Positions 1 to 12,301 of a DNA stretch of 64,000 nucleotides are shown piece by piece. The position numbers and the translations under genes are program-made. Where the stretch lies: positions 62,001 through 126,000 of the forward strand of contig SNVD02001184.1 in NCBI GenBank assembly GCA_013180625.2. The letters run 5' to 3'. Numbering within the stretch: position 1 is the first letter of the stretch; every line of letters begins with the position of its first letter. The stretch comes from Boswellia sacra. Its lineage: Eukaryota > Streptophyta > Magnoliopsida > Sapindales > Burseraceae. The notes under the pieces are model-generated. The model was not told the origin of the DNA, ran no database searches, and saw only the letters and a program-made list of their open reading frames with translations.

Positions 1-3000
1 CCAACAAAATCTCTTGCAATGGTCAGTGCTGTTGAAAACTGCCAAAAGTAGGGAAATCTTTATAGAAGAAAAACAACAAGAATTCAGAATCACAAATTTT
101 AAAACCAAATACTGTACCTTATTTGCTAAAAGGAAAATAGGCCAACGAATCATTCCAGCAAATAACTCTGATGACATAGGTATTGTCATCAAATCCAACT
201 CTCTGTTCATGAAAAACATATTTTTTAAGCTGCTATTAGAGAATTAAATATTTAGTGTTAAGCCCATATTTATAATCTTAAGTTTTTAGAAAATTGGCAA
301 ACATAACATAGTATCTGAGGCATCAAAGGCTCGATCCGGTCCACGTTGCAAGTATACAGAGCTCTTGCATGTGAAGGGGCGTATTAGAAAATTAAGTACT
401 TAGTGTCAAGCCCACATCTACAAGTTTAAGCTTTTAGAAAACTAGTAAAACTTAACAGCTACTTAATTAAAGAATTCTTCAACAAGAAATTAATACTACC
501 TGTTGCTAATCAAGTCCTCTGACCGAAAAGTATTAACGATTTGGTTCCAAACTAGAACAAACTTGGCAACAGCATCTTTTTCACCCTCAAATATCTGAAA
601 AGAATAGTTGAGCCATTATCATGAGAAAAAAGAAAACCTTCAATGAATCAAGTTGCAATATTAGAATCTCATACCTTATGAAATCTCCTGAAAAAACTTG
701 TTTTTTTCCTCCTTTTGTCATACTTTTGAGCGCGCGGGATAAGGCAAGCATTGAATGCAGAAGGCAAGGAGTCAAATCTGCTTCTCAGCATTCCCAATGT
801 CCGAATCTGTGAAAAACAAGTGTGATTAGTCCACTATGATATTGCTTTGGAGAGAAAAATTAATGCATCTTACCTCTCCAAGATGATGCAAAATACCATA
901 AAGTCCACCAAAGATGGTACAGAAAACAGAATACCAAATCTGTGTGTCCATGAAGTACACCTGGATAAGTACCAAAGCAAATTGTGGTTAGGCATCATTT
1001 AGATTTCAGGAAGTTATGCATGCAATTCATCTTCACTGATTCATTTGTACATATTTCTATTTATAAAATTTATTCTCATTAAGCTTAAGATGAAGTAATA
1101 TTATTGGAGTTATGGACAAATAAACCATCTAGTAACTGATAATTAGCTCCAAGCCAACTAAATAACTCAAGGTAAAACATTGAAGGAAATTTTCCAGGTA
1201 ATGTGGCAGAAACTTACAACTATTATGGGAGCCCAAACAGCCACAACCGCACCAGCATTACTCTTGACTACATTAGGGAAACATATTTTCGTTACATGTA
1301 TTAACAGAAATGAAACGCAGTTTCCAAGCTTGAAAAATAGCGAGATGGAGAATACCTTTTGGGAAAAGCTCATGCCAAGCATAATCTTGCACACCAATCT
1401 TCATTATCTGTCTTGTAGGTGCAATAAGCGGCTTTATCTGCATTTTCACAATGGAATTTATGGTCAATAAATTGTGCTGCTTAAGCAGATTTTCAAAAAT
1501 AATTAAAGTCAGGAAGATAGAATATTAGTGCCAGACACATTGAACCCAATAAGAAGAAGCAATTATGTCAAGTACAAAACAGTAATAATTATTAATAGAT
1601 CACTGGTTTTTTTCCAACATTGTTTTCTTGCTTCTCCTTCTTCCATCTTTATCTTCAATGGACAATCTCAATAATCAGAAGCATAATATTTTAACTAGGC
1701 ACAGAAAACAAAGCTCATCACTTTTTCATATGAACTATTGGTATAGTATTACTTTCAATTTTGAACCAAGATGCAACAGTTAAAATGATTTTAGAAAACT
1801 CGGCTCTTCCAGCCACCATTGTGATAACTCTTGCTATTATATCATAAAGAGTAAGGAGTGCAGGAGAAAAACTGAAGCTATGCAACTGTATAACTTATTA
1901 TCATGTTGATGTGAGCATTTACAGTAGTATTTACCTCAAAACTGTAGCTAAATAAGAATTTGGCCAGCAGCACTAATATCCAGAAAAATGTATACCTGCA
2001 CGGAAAGAAAAAAAGAAATTTAATGAAAAGAATTGATAGAAAGAAAAGAAAAAAAAAAAACAAAAAGTATCATAGTAGGGCAAGAGGGTGTACTTGAACT
2101 GTGAAAGTTGAGTTTCTTGCATTCCACGTCCGACATATAATCTAGGCTAAATGAAGAGAACAAATTATAAGAACTATTCACAAAGTTCAAACTAATATGC
2201 ATTACAACAGAAATTTATGATAATGATTACCAAAAATTGATAAATGGTGTACTCAAAATACAGAGCTACATAAAGGGAATAACATATGGAAAAAGAGAAA
2301 AAGAAAAAGGAAAAGGCAGAGATAACTTCTATAAGGAGAGAAAATTGTTCTTTGTAGCATGATGATGTTCTGTTGTCTAATATTTTATCCTCAAAAATTT
2401 ATTCAGCTCTATCAAAAGTTCTATCTATTATTTTAAATTTAGATATGTTTGAAGCAGCAATTCATTCAAGCTGCTAGAATATCAACTAAATTTGAGCTTC
2501 CATCTGATAATATCCATGCAAGGTTTGCCTAAGAACGGTACATGTTTGTTTTTCATTTGACCATATGTTACACTTTTTCTTCACAACTTACAGTTTTAGC
2601 AAAAATTTTCATGCTACAGTTTCAACAACTTCACTCATGGTTCACATAAATAATTAAAAAAATCTGCAAAGTGATTTATTCTCACTGTTTCGTGTTCAAT
2701 ATGTAGTAAGAATAAAAAGCAAGCATTAGTTCTGCAAATCATTACATCTAGTGCAGGCCAATTCTATATAAAAATGCAAATCTATAAGATATTGAAACAA
2801 GAGGAAACAGAAGAAGGATATATTAACCTCTAATGAATTCTACCTGTGTCCACCAAGACAGCATCGTGCACATCTGGAAATTCGAGATCTCAATGTATTT
2901 CCTAACGGCAGGAACGAAGAACAACACTAACTCAACTGCATTTGTTATCAAGTACATCGTGACAGCAACCATATAGGGAGAAAAGCAAAATTCTCCAAGC

Positions 3001-6000
3001 CAGGTCTTGTACTGTGATGAGCAAGTATATTTGCTTCTAGAGTGAACATATAACACAGGAAGAACAATTGTCCATATAACTGCAACAACCAGCTTCAACA
3101 CATATTTCTTCTTTTGAGAGTATTCCATTGTTTGTCTGGCTTTCCATGTAAAAGCGATGTCAAAAATTGCTGAAAGCCCCAACCACTTTCAGAATTAGAC
3201 TCCAATATTTTCCATATGTTCATGTATGTGTATTTTGACATACATCCATGCATCCATGCATTTTAACTTTTATATCTAAGTATGTACACATGTTTGTAGA
3301 TGAATATTTTTATGTGTCTGCGTCTGTTGGCATGTGTAGATGTATAAGCATGTTCAATCTACGCTGCCTGCCATGATACATGCATGAGGAAATAGCAAGA
3401 GCCATGTTGAAACCTGGCAATTACTTTTACTGTCAATGTCATAAAGAATACTAATATTTTCCTTACAGCGGTTTCAACTATAGGCAAAATAATTGCACAT
3501 GCCCACACCTTGTATCAGTTTCAGAAATGCAGATGTAACGAAGATGCTCATAATGTCCTCAAATATTACTGCATCAAATATTTGAAGTGGAGACCCCAGA
3601 TCATGACAAGCCATAATAATCATTGCCTGAAAAGACAATAAAATTTACTAACCAAAACAGCACACTTTGACAAGAAATTAACACTTGGTACACCACTCAA
3701 ATTTGGCTTAAAATTAAAAAGAGGTAGAAACCTGAAGAGATAGAATAAAAAAGGTCCACATTCTATCAAAGCTCCTAAAAATTTGCCAGAAAGAACGAAT
3801 CTCTACAAAATTTTTCTTTCCTAGCCATTTTGGTTCATGAATTTCTTCCGTTGTAACCTGTGGGATGAGAAAAATACGTTAGAGACAGAGAAAACATTGT
3901 TGAGCAAATAGTTGTGTTTGAGGAGTTTATCTGCCTTGCTTCTGCAAATCAACTCATGAATCCAAATGCATTTATAGATCAATTAATTTGAGAATGTGTA
4001 CTTTATTGGCTATGTGCCATTCATTTACCCCTTGTTCTTCATCTTCCTTGTCATTCAGTTCATCGTAGTTTGTCCATGTAGAATGGTCAGGTGTCAGCTT
4101 CTTGCTTTTTCTATTCAAAAAGTCAAGCGATGTTTGAGCTTTTTTAACCTTCCAATTATCTGCTGATTGTACATGAAAGAAGTCATGGTCCAGACGCATG
4201 GGCCAACCTATCTGGAAACAGTCTGGAGACCTGAAATTATAGGAACACTAAATCATTTGATGTTTAAATTTATCAAGATTATGAGTTGACAGAAATTGAC
4301 AAGACAATAAAATATTAAATAAAGAGTTTTATTTCAAACCAGAAAAACTCATTCAGATCATCATAATTTCTCCATGTAGAATGGTCAGCTGTCCCGCTTT
4401 TGCTTTTCACAGCTTCCTTCAGTTTTTGATAACAAAATGAGATACTCATAGAAAGAATTACAAAACAAGATGAGATTGCAGATGTGCATCTACCTCATAT
4501 ATAACCCTGTATATAGGAGTAACCACATTATTAAGGAAAGACTCAAACCCTCCTCCATAAGCTGGCACCTTCTCCTCTGTGTTCATACTAATCCCACCAA
4601 CTAAAATAGCATGTAATTCATATGCCATCTGAAAGCAAACAAAAAAAAAAAGAAATCAGACATATGTAGAAGGATAATGCTAATATTTTCTAGTCATTCT
4701 TGCTCCATATGAAGTTCAAATTTAGAAACTTAACCATATAACATATCGGCCTTGCTTTTATCATGGTATGCTTACAATTACCAGCATACCATGGGTCTCA
4801 AACAACCAGAAGAAGTTTTAACCCGAATGTCAATTTTTCATCCACCATCCATGCAAATTGAATATGCCAACAATTGAAGAAAAGATTTTCTATAATTTTC
4901 CTTCTGAATTTGTCAAACAGCGTGACCTATATGTGCATTATTAGGGTAGAAACTCTGACCCTTGAACCCTTAATGGAAGTCAGTAAAATAAGAATCAAAA
5001 AACACATTCAATCACCACTTCTATCAATTAGACAAGAGTTTCCTCTAAAGCTTTTGGCTAGGATATTTATTATATGCTTATAAAGTTCCATAATGCAACC
5101 AAAAACATGGTGGTAAATAATAACTTCTATTCAAACAATCAATATTAACTTAGAATCAGTTATAAGCAAGTATATTTCCAGCTTACATGGTGAAAAATGT
5201 AACAAAGACATTCTGGCATGAACCGCAAGTTTGCAGCCTCCCCCCATATAAGAAGGTAAAGCCCTATAAACAAAATTTTATATTGTTGGGCATCCTGTTT
5301 CAACACAGGCAACCTGCAAAGACAAACAATTTAATTACCATATCTTAACGAAAAGAACCAGAAAATCAAAAGAAATCTTTCACAATCTTCTAACAAGAAA
5401 GAATTATATAATAAAATTAACCCTTGCAATAAATAGATAGGAAGATATTAATGTTCTTTTGTCATAACAAAAGACAAAAAGATTTGTCCAACAAGAATGA
5501 CTGCAGATATGAAAAGTGAAATGTGAAATAATGAATTTTTTGTTAACTAGCTGCAAATTATAATATTCCCTTACCGAATGCTTTTTTTTCTCCCCAAAAA
5601 TTTGCACCAATTTGTATAGTTTTTAAAGAACTTTTTCATCAGTTCATCCAAAGCACCATCCCCTAACTGAATCATAGATGGAAACATTTCAAATCAAATG
5701 GTAACCATAAGCCTAAGAAAAAAGTAAACAATCAGATAACTAGAGAACCTTTGCGACTGGTAACTGTTTATGGGATTGCCGAATGTGGACGTTAGCAAGG
5801 AGTAGGATTAGATGCTCCCTCTGGTTAGCAACATTTCCTTCCTGGTTGAAAACCAATAATATGATTGTCTCCAATATTTAATGTCTCAAATTAATCACCA
5901 AGAGGCACTATTTTATACACAAAATAACTCTAATTTCGTATAAGCAGTGACACTATATGAAACTGTACAGAAGGGGGGAAAAAAGGAAAATTACTACTGT

Positions 6001-7750
6001 TGTTTTAGGATGATCACCTGAAACCCAAAGCAATACTGAAGAAATTCAAACAAATCTATAAAAGAACCAGATTTTTGAAAGTCTAGGGCTGAAGGCAAAC
6101 CACGAGTATAGCGGACAGCTGCAATTGCAGCCTTAATCTGTATCAATTAAGTAGCTAGTCAACAAACTATTAAGCATCAAGCATGGTGCAGCAGAATAAA
6201 ACAATGTGACATGTAAATTTAACCATGCACAAAATGGAACTTAAACAAGATATAAAATAAAATCCACTAGCATGTACCAGCTAACCGAACTGCAGAGCCT
6301 AGGAGGGGCTTAACAACTAAAGGAAGTTTGTATCTGTTTTCTTTTATTTTTTAAGAAGAAAAGAATTTGATGTCCTGTGGGAATGAGTCAGTCTCAAGGA
6401 AGAAGATATCAAGAATATGGACCAGACCTCAGGAAACTGCAGAATTGCATGCTGAATACCTCCATGATCAAGTGGAAGAATGTTATATGGTACATAGAAC
6501 TGTGGTTTTGCTTGACTTGCATCTCCACTGGCAAGGGCCTAACAAAGGAGACAAAGAAATAATATAGAAATTAGGATACAGTAATGAAGGTTCTAAAACA
6601 CTATTATTGCCACAAAAAGAGATCAAATAGAACCTGAGGATCAGATTGGTTTTTTATGGTCGTCAATACTTGATCCAGCACAGAAGCAATTCTACGTGCC
6701 ATTGTCAATTTCTCTCTGGACTCATTGAAATGTAACCCCCACAAATTAAATTGAACGAAAGAAGGTAATTGTGTAGCTAAGTAAAAGTTTAGCTGAATTA
6801 AATATAATAAACACAAATACCTTTCTTCTAAATCCAATACTCCACTTTTTCTGAAAATATAGTCCTTATATGATCGATAAACACGTTTCAGTTCACGTAT
6901 ATCAGTAGTTTCCTTTCGTCTGCTTATGGTAGTTTCTTCATCCTGTAAGTCATCGAAGCCAATGAAGAAAAGAAACTTCAAAATGGGATTTTACATACTC
7001 TAACTGCAACTTATGACATGAAAAAGAAGATGGAAGAATCCAACAAATAACTAAATATACAATAGTGCTCTTTGCAGATTAATGTGTCAAAGTATGAAGC
7101 AATACAGCATTACTTATCAACAACAAGAAGTTTATTTTTATTTAGATGGTTTTCAAGTGCATAGACCCCAACATTGAGTCATTCCAAAAACAGCTAGAAC
7201 TAGATAGGACGATATCTGTGTGAAGAAGCAACTGAAGACCTGAAGATTGGGAAAGGGCAATCAATGTATGAAGGAGTAAATTTTATTTTATATATATGAA
7301 TTAATTATCACCTGTTCAAGCCGCTGTAGAAGAGAAGTTTTGAATTGTCGAACACCCCTCCCAGTTGAATTTCGGTCCATATAATGGGCTATCACAAAAG
7401 CATGAAACCGGCCTGTCCAAGAACCAACAGTACAGTAGAATGTGAGCTTCAATTTCATTAATGGTACGGCATGACATTCTTGAAATCTAAATACAACCAT
7501 TTAGACTTTATTTTGGTATGAAATAAAATGAAAACTTACAGAGATAAGCAATACGAGGCTCCTGGGTTTCAATCAAATTGGCAACACGAAGGAACATCTG
7601 GATTTCAGAAGCCAGAGTGGGAGGAAGTCGCTCACTGTCAAAGGGTTGAGGTTGGTGAGCAGATATTGAAGATGAGGTGGAGGTGGAGGCCTCAGCCTGA
7701 TCAGCGAGTTGGTCATCAAGAGGCTCCGCAGGAACAATTTCATGAGCCAT
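1..7750 (-). CDS. CALS8: Callose synthase (CalS8/GSL4-like), N-terminal half, partial at window start
   Basis: This is a 1,3-beta-glucan synthase of family GT48, a plasma-membrane enzyme that makes callose at plasmodesmata, cell plates and wounds. Exons read on the minus strand: 7540-7750, 7312-7412, 6821-6942, 6634-6715, 6428-6538, 6018-6137, 5749-5841, 5575-5666, 5187-5313, 4494-4628, 4340-4416, 4029-4230, 3732-3857, 3509-3626, 2844-3169, 2094-2146, 1935-1995, 1356-1437, 1218-1267, 874-960, 675-806, 500-594, 118-202 and 1-38. Every junction is GT-AG and all phases agree, giving about 908 codons without a stop. Seen: the N-terminal MDRNSTGRGVRQFKT stretch, the FKS1-type LLIWGEAANLRFMPECLCYI segment near residues 325-345, and a hydrophobic region around residues 490-700. 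The start MAHEIVP and the SERLPPTLASEI segment point to CalS8/GSL4 rather than CalS1-3, 5, 6 or 7; that rests on family memory. The catalytic GT48 domain lies beyond base 1. Exon 12 carries an odd internal duplication, reported as a finding. Confidence 0.93.
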
Positions 7751-7797
7751 TGTATTGTATTTTTGAAAGTGAAGAAAGTGATGAGAAACAGAGACAG

Positions 7798-7812
7798 AGT
7801 TATATATAACAT
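7798..7812 (-). promoter_or_regulatory. Possible TATA box of the callose synthase gene
   Basis: A palindromic TATATATA tract lies about 50-60 bp upstream of the start codon at 7750 on the minus strand. The implied 5' leader would be very short, so this may be incidental AT-rich sequence. Confidence 0.3.
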
Positions 7813-10146
7813 ATGTGTTGTTTGCTTTGAAATGCTAATGCTTTTTGGTGGGTGTGGAAGTGGAAGTGGAATGGAAAGACAAAGAGACTTTGTCATCTTT
7901 TTCGCTTTTGCTTTTGCTCTTCTCTCTTCTTCTTTGTTAATGAGGACGGAGCTTGCTGGGTTGTTAGCGTTTTGCTTTTGAAAGTGCGATAGTAGGCGCT
8001 TTTTTTAAATGCGCAAAAGCCAAAAAGCTCTCGTGATTAAGAAAGCTGATTTTGGTCATTAAAAAACACGAGAGAACTCTTTAATGGGACTCCTTTCCTC
8101 TTAGTCCAACTCCAGCTGTTTTTAAAAATAAACCGGTGAATCTTTTTCTTTTTTCACATGAATTTTTGAACCTGAACCTGAATCAATGATTCTTGTTCAT
8201 TTGCTTTTGTTTCTCATTTCATATAACTTCTTTCCTCTTGCGCATCAAAGAATTAAAGATACAACATTCACAACATTGAGAAATAACCTAAATTATCTTA
8301 CAATTCATATGTCATTATCAAATCTTAATAGGAGCTGATTTGAAAAAAATCATACATTTAAAAAATTTTAGATATTATTACTATAATCCAACAAATCCAT
8401 TTTTTTTTATGTCAATGACTAAAAGCTATGAAGTTGTTGGCCAGTAAAAACTGAATGTTAAAAGAAATAATAAAAAAAATCAATATATTAAATGGTGATA
8501 ACGCTTAACCATCTTTTAGAAAACTATCAAAATTACCCCCAATATAAACATGAATTAAAATTCCCTACTTACCTAATTTTATCTTAGCTTTTAGCTTTTA
8601 ACCGATATGTTAACATGTAAATTTTTATATTGATGAATGGTTAAAATATGTATTTATTATCTCTCTTCATTAATATGTTTATTTCTATAACCATCGATAA
8701 CATCTCTAATTAAAAAAAAATGTGGAGATAGAGGCGAGGAGAGAATCCTTATCCATATAACATTAAACATGAAAAATAATACAATAAATAACACTTCATT
8801 ATTGTTTATTTTGTTTATAGCTCTATTTTCCATGTTTTGAGTTTATGCATCAAGGTTAAAAATTTATATTTAATGTTATTATTATATTGTTTACAACTTC
8901 TACCTATTAGATTTAAAATGAACAATTTTAGGGTAAATGTTGATAACGAATAAAGAAATAAGAAATAAAACAAGTGGATTGAACATTATAAATTGATTAC
9001 ACATAAATTATATATATCTGGTCTTTCGATACAAAATCTTTTTTTTTCTTTTTAATTTCCATTGTACGCCTAAACCGTATGAATAATCAGTGGAATTTTA
9101 TTAGGATTTTTAAAAATTATATTAGGAGTTTTTTTATAAATATTTTTTTTAAACTTATCTTGTATTTTAATTTTTTTATTTAAACTCATAAGTGGTTTAA
9201 TAAAATATAAATTTGAAGAGATTATTAACGTTTAGTATATTTCTTTGGAGCGTGGTTCTCGAAATAACCAATATTTTATGCTCGCATCAAACACATAATA
9301 GTTGAAGGTTTTCAACAAGACTAACAATAAAGAAAAACAAAAACCCACACAAAGGAAAAGCTTAATTCAAAGTGATAAGACAGGACGCAAAGGTAAGGAT
9401 AAACATGTGATTTCATTAGGGATCAAAAACACTTTTAAGAATGAAAAGCTTTGCCAACATTTACTTTTGCTTAACAATTAAGAACTTATTATAAAAAGAA
9501 CTTTCAAATACGCATGGGCATGGCAATTGTCAATTTGATGTTTTCTTGTAAGTGGGCAGCTACGTACGCGTATGGGGACATCTCATCTACTTTTAACATT
9601 ACAAGCTTTACTTACCAACCCCAACTTTGTTTAAATTCACATACATTATTGATTTTGATTGTATTCTCAAGTGTGTATATAACAAGCCATAGCTAGCTCG
9701 CTCCCGAACGAAGCAAGGTGCCGAACTATATATTTACTGTTTTGGTCATCCCTTCCTCATTATGATCGCAGAAAAAATCTAACTCGTGCTATCGCCCTAT
9801 CCAATCGGGTTTCCCCTCCACTCTACGAAAGTCATCTTTTAGTTCTTTCTTTTAGTTCTTTCTTGTGTCTATCGCTATCAATTGCCTATTCTCTATGGAT
9901 GAGGCGAGGGGGAGTACCTTAGCAATAGCTTCCAACACTTAAAGATTGACCTCCTCAATTGCCGAATATGACTGTTTTATATACGATAGTTTTATTAAAA
10001 ATATATTAAATACATTTGTTTATTTTCGATGGGACAAAGATGATGGATACATTCCATGTGTTCCATAAGTAATACATGTGGAAAGCAGTAACGAAGCCAA
10101 AAAAGTGAATCAGTGGAGATAACTTTGAATGTAAAAATTTCAGGGA
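7813..10146. other. AT-rich intergenic region without a recognisable gene
   Basis: The stretch upstream of the callose synthase gene has many A/T runs and no reading frame with recognisable protein similarity. The longest open frame (9514-9696) has no family features. The part from about 9690 to 9960 is richer in GC than its surroundings and looks different in style; see findings. Confidence 0.6.
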
Positions 10147-10356
10147 GGGGATATTTTAACATAAAATTTTTGACACAATTTATTAATACAAATTTATAGC
10201 TATTGATTTCACAAAATTTAATGGTTGAGATTGAAAGTCAACAATATACATTTAATATTTCTAACTCATCAATCATCTCAACCATTGGATTTTGTAGATC
10301 AATGACTAGAAAATTATGTCTAGTCTTGTGTCGAAAATCTTGTGTCAAAATATCTT
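10147..10356. repeat. MITE-like imperfect inverted repeat
   Basis: The left arm, starting near 10147 with GATATTTTAACATAAAATTT and containing AATGGTTGAGAT, is matched in reverse complement by the right arm that ends near 10356. The arms are about 90 bp with a spacer of about 40 bp, so the transcript or single strand would fold into a long hairpin. This is typical of small non-autonomous DNA elements. No clear target duplication was found. Confidence 0.55.
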
Positions 10357-11071
10357 TTTCCATAAAAATAAATAATATATGATACATAACGAATATATTT
10401 TCTTCAACAATATTATTGTGTAATAAAAATATATTATACTAAATATTTGGTAACTAGTAAAAAATTAGTTAAGATTACGTATTAATTTTAAAGCTCATCT
10501 CTTTTTTTAATTACATTTTAATTTTAATAATATAATGCTAAAATATTTGTCTCATAGTTAATTTTAATTGATAAAACTTGGTAATTAATCAAAAAATAAT
10601 CAATTTTTTTGCGAAAGTGGTATGTTGAAAACAAATAGTTAATTACAAGTTAATTTCATAAATTGTTAAAAACATATAGTTAATTTCATAAATTAAAAGT
10701 ATTTATACTTTAATTAACAATGAATATAAATTATATAGAGAATAAAATATATAAAGAAAAAAGAGTTCTAATATATATAAGTCGGTAGACCTTGTTAATA
10801 ATTTATATAATGTAGTTTTATATTTTAAATAATATTTTCTTTTGTTAAAGGATAACATATTTTGTAGAAAGAGATTTGATGAATATACTCATAAATTTTG
10901 GGGTGAAAGTGGAATTAATAAAGGTGAAATGTACCATCAAAACTTTTTCTAATGAAAAAAGCAATTCACATTAGACTTAGTGGGGCAATTGCCCCCTATC
11001 GTTCAAATTTGGCTTCGTCCCTAGCGGAGAGTGATACTAGTTTTCCCCAATAATTATCTCAAAACCTAAAT
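10357..11071. other. Intergenic, no gene seen
   Basis: Very AT-rich sequence. The motif GGCTTCGTCCCT near 11026-11037 is partly complementary to ACGAAGCC near 10090, which hints that this block belongs to an old transposon remnant about 0.95 kb long enclosing the MITE-like hairpin. No coding potential was recognised. Confidence 0.4.
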
Positions 11072-11082
11072 AAAAATAATAT

Positions 11083-11215
11083 GGGTAATATTATACACTA
11101 TCCTTAAGGTTTCATGTAATATCACCCAAAAACAAAGTTCGGTATTTGTATCGTTTTAATCTTTGAGTTTGCGTATTTGTATCATCCAAATCCAGTTTAC
11201 TAACTTTGTCTACAT
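11083..11215 (+). repeat. Left terminal inverted repeat of the RIC1-carrying transposon
   Basis: Matches the reverse complement of 24214-24346, including TTGGTATTTGTATCGTTnTAAT and TGTATTTGTATCAT words. It is directly preceded by the 11-bp target duplication. Confidence 0.8.
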
Positions 11216-11870
11216 TGACTTATAAAATGACTTTATTACCCTTATCATAAAATTAAAAAAATTAATTCAAAATACATTATTCCTCGTCTCTCTTCTCTCA
11301 TCTGTTTATCTCTCCTCTCCCATGCCATAAACATCACCATCGTCCCACACAGCTGCCCTTCCCCTCCGCCCTCCGTCCCGCTATTGGTCTCCCTCCATAT
11401 CTCTCTCTATCTCTCTCGCTCTCTCACCACCTGTGTTCGGACTCGAAGATTGTAGATGGCATCTTCGGTGGATCACCAAAGAACATAGCTACTGCCGCCA
11501 CCACCAATGACCACCAGAATGGAAGCCCACTACTACCACAGCCACTCCCTAGTCTTGACCACCACCCCAAATGCCAATAACACCCACCCCAAACGATAAC
11601 CCGCGCCTGTGTTCCTCCCCCTCTGCCCTCCCTCCTTCTCGCTCTCAGTCCCAAACTAGCACCGCCACCTAGCACCATCATCAATCCAGAGCCATCTAGC
11701 ACCACAACAAACTTTCTGAACATTGCATTTATCACGTTATCCAATTCTTGTGTTACCTGATTTGCATACAAATATAGATGTACAAATTTTATCTGATTCA
11801 TCCACTCTAAACAGCCTAAAAAAGTGATGGGTTATTATTTCTTTATTTTTATTTATTTATTTTTTGGCAG
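11216..11870. other. Internal leader of the TIR element, CT- and CCACC-rich
   Basis: Contains a CT-rich microsatellite-like stretch near 11397-11425 and a GC-rich CCACC-type block at about 11340-11720. Open frames here are compositional. The segment ends in a plausible T-rich tract and TTTGGCAG acceptor directly before the RIC1 exon. Confidence 0.5.
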
Positions 11871-12290
11871 ATACTCAATGGATGACAGTGGTCTGGTGAG
11901 TTGGATTGCATGGACTCCAGATAAATATGTTTTGCTATTGGATGGAAGTCAAGAGGACTTACTGTTGGGTCCATTTCTGGGTGTAGTCAGATGTTAACAA
12001 TTCGTCAAATTGGTATAAGTTTAGTTTCTTCTCAAATCGCGAAGCCAAACCAAGAGTTTAAATATGAGTTTCTGATGAGTGGAACCTCATTGGTACAACG
12101 GGATGAATATGGATATAGGCTTTATGCAATTGAGAAAGAATCTTCAGAGCAAATTCTTGCATTTTCCTTTGGCAAATGTTGTCTTAACAGAGGTGTTTCT
12201 GGCATGACAGATGTTCATGGTGAAGATTGGTTATTAGTTGTGCAGTCTGAAGATACTGATGAACTTAAGATTCTACATATGAACCTTCCA
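11871..12290 (+). pseudogene. RIC1-like gene fragment, first part (guanine-nucleotide exchange factor subunit RIC1)
   Basis: An exon fragment preceded by a T-rich tract and a CAG acceptor. It reads YSMDDSGLVSWIAWTPD, then after a frameshift near 11930 GWKSRGLTVGSISGC, then TIRQIG, DEYGYRLYAIE, FSFGKCCLNRGVSG and DTDELKILHMNLP. These are characteristic of the WD-repeat part of plant RIC1 homologues, partners of RGP1 in activating the Ypt6/Rab6 GTPase at the Golgi. The frameshift, a small internal gap and the lack of the rest of the gene show that it is broken. It lies inside the TIR element, so it is captured sequence. The coding part continues at 23977 after the intron that holds element E1. 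Confidence 0.8.
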
Positions 12291-12301
12291 ATTATGTATT
12301 G

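Noticed and set aside
7528..7981. Overlapping frames on the plus strand opposite callose synthase exon 1
   Set aside because: Antisense of a well-supported exon and its leader, with no similarity of their own.
9514..9696. Plus-strand open frame of 60 codons in the intergenic region
   Set aside because: No family features, AT-rich surroundings, no splice or promoter context. Expected by chance.
11424..11801. 125-codon minus-strand frame rich in Gly, Arg and Val
   Set aside because: It is the reverse of the CCACC-rich leader inside the TIR element. The composition explains the open frame.
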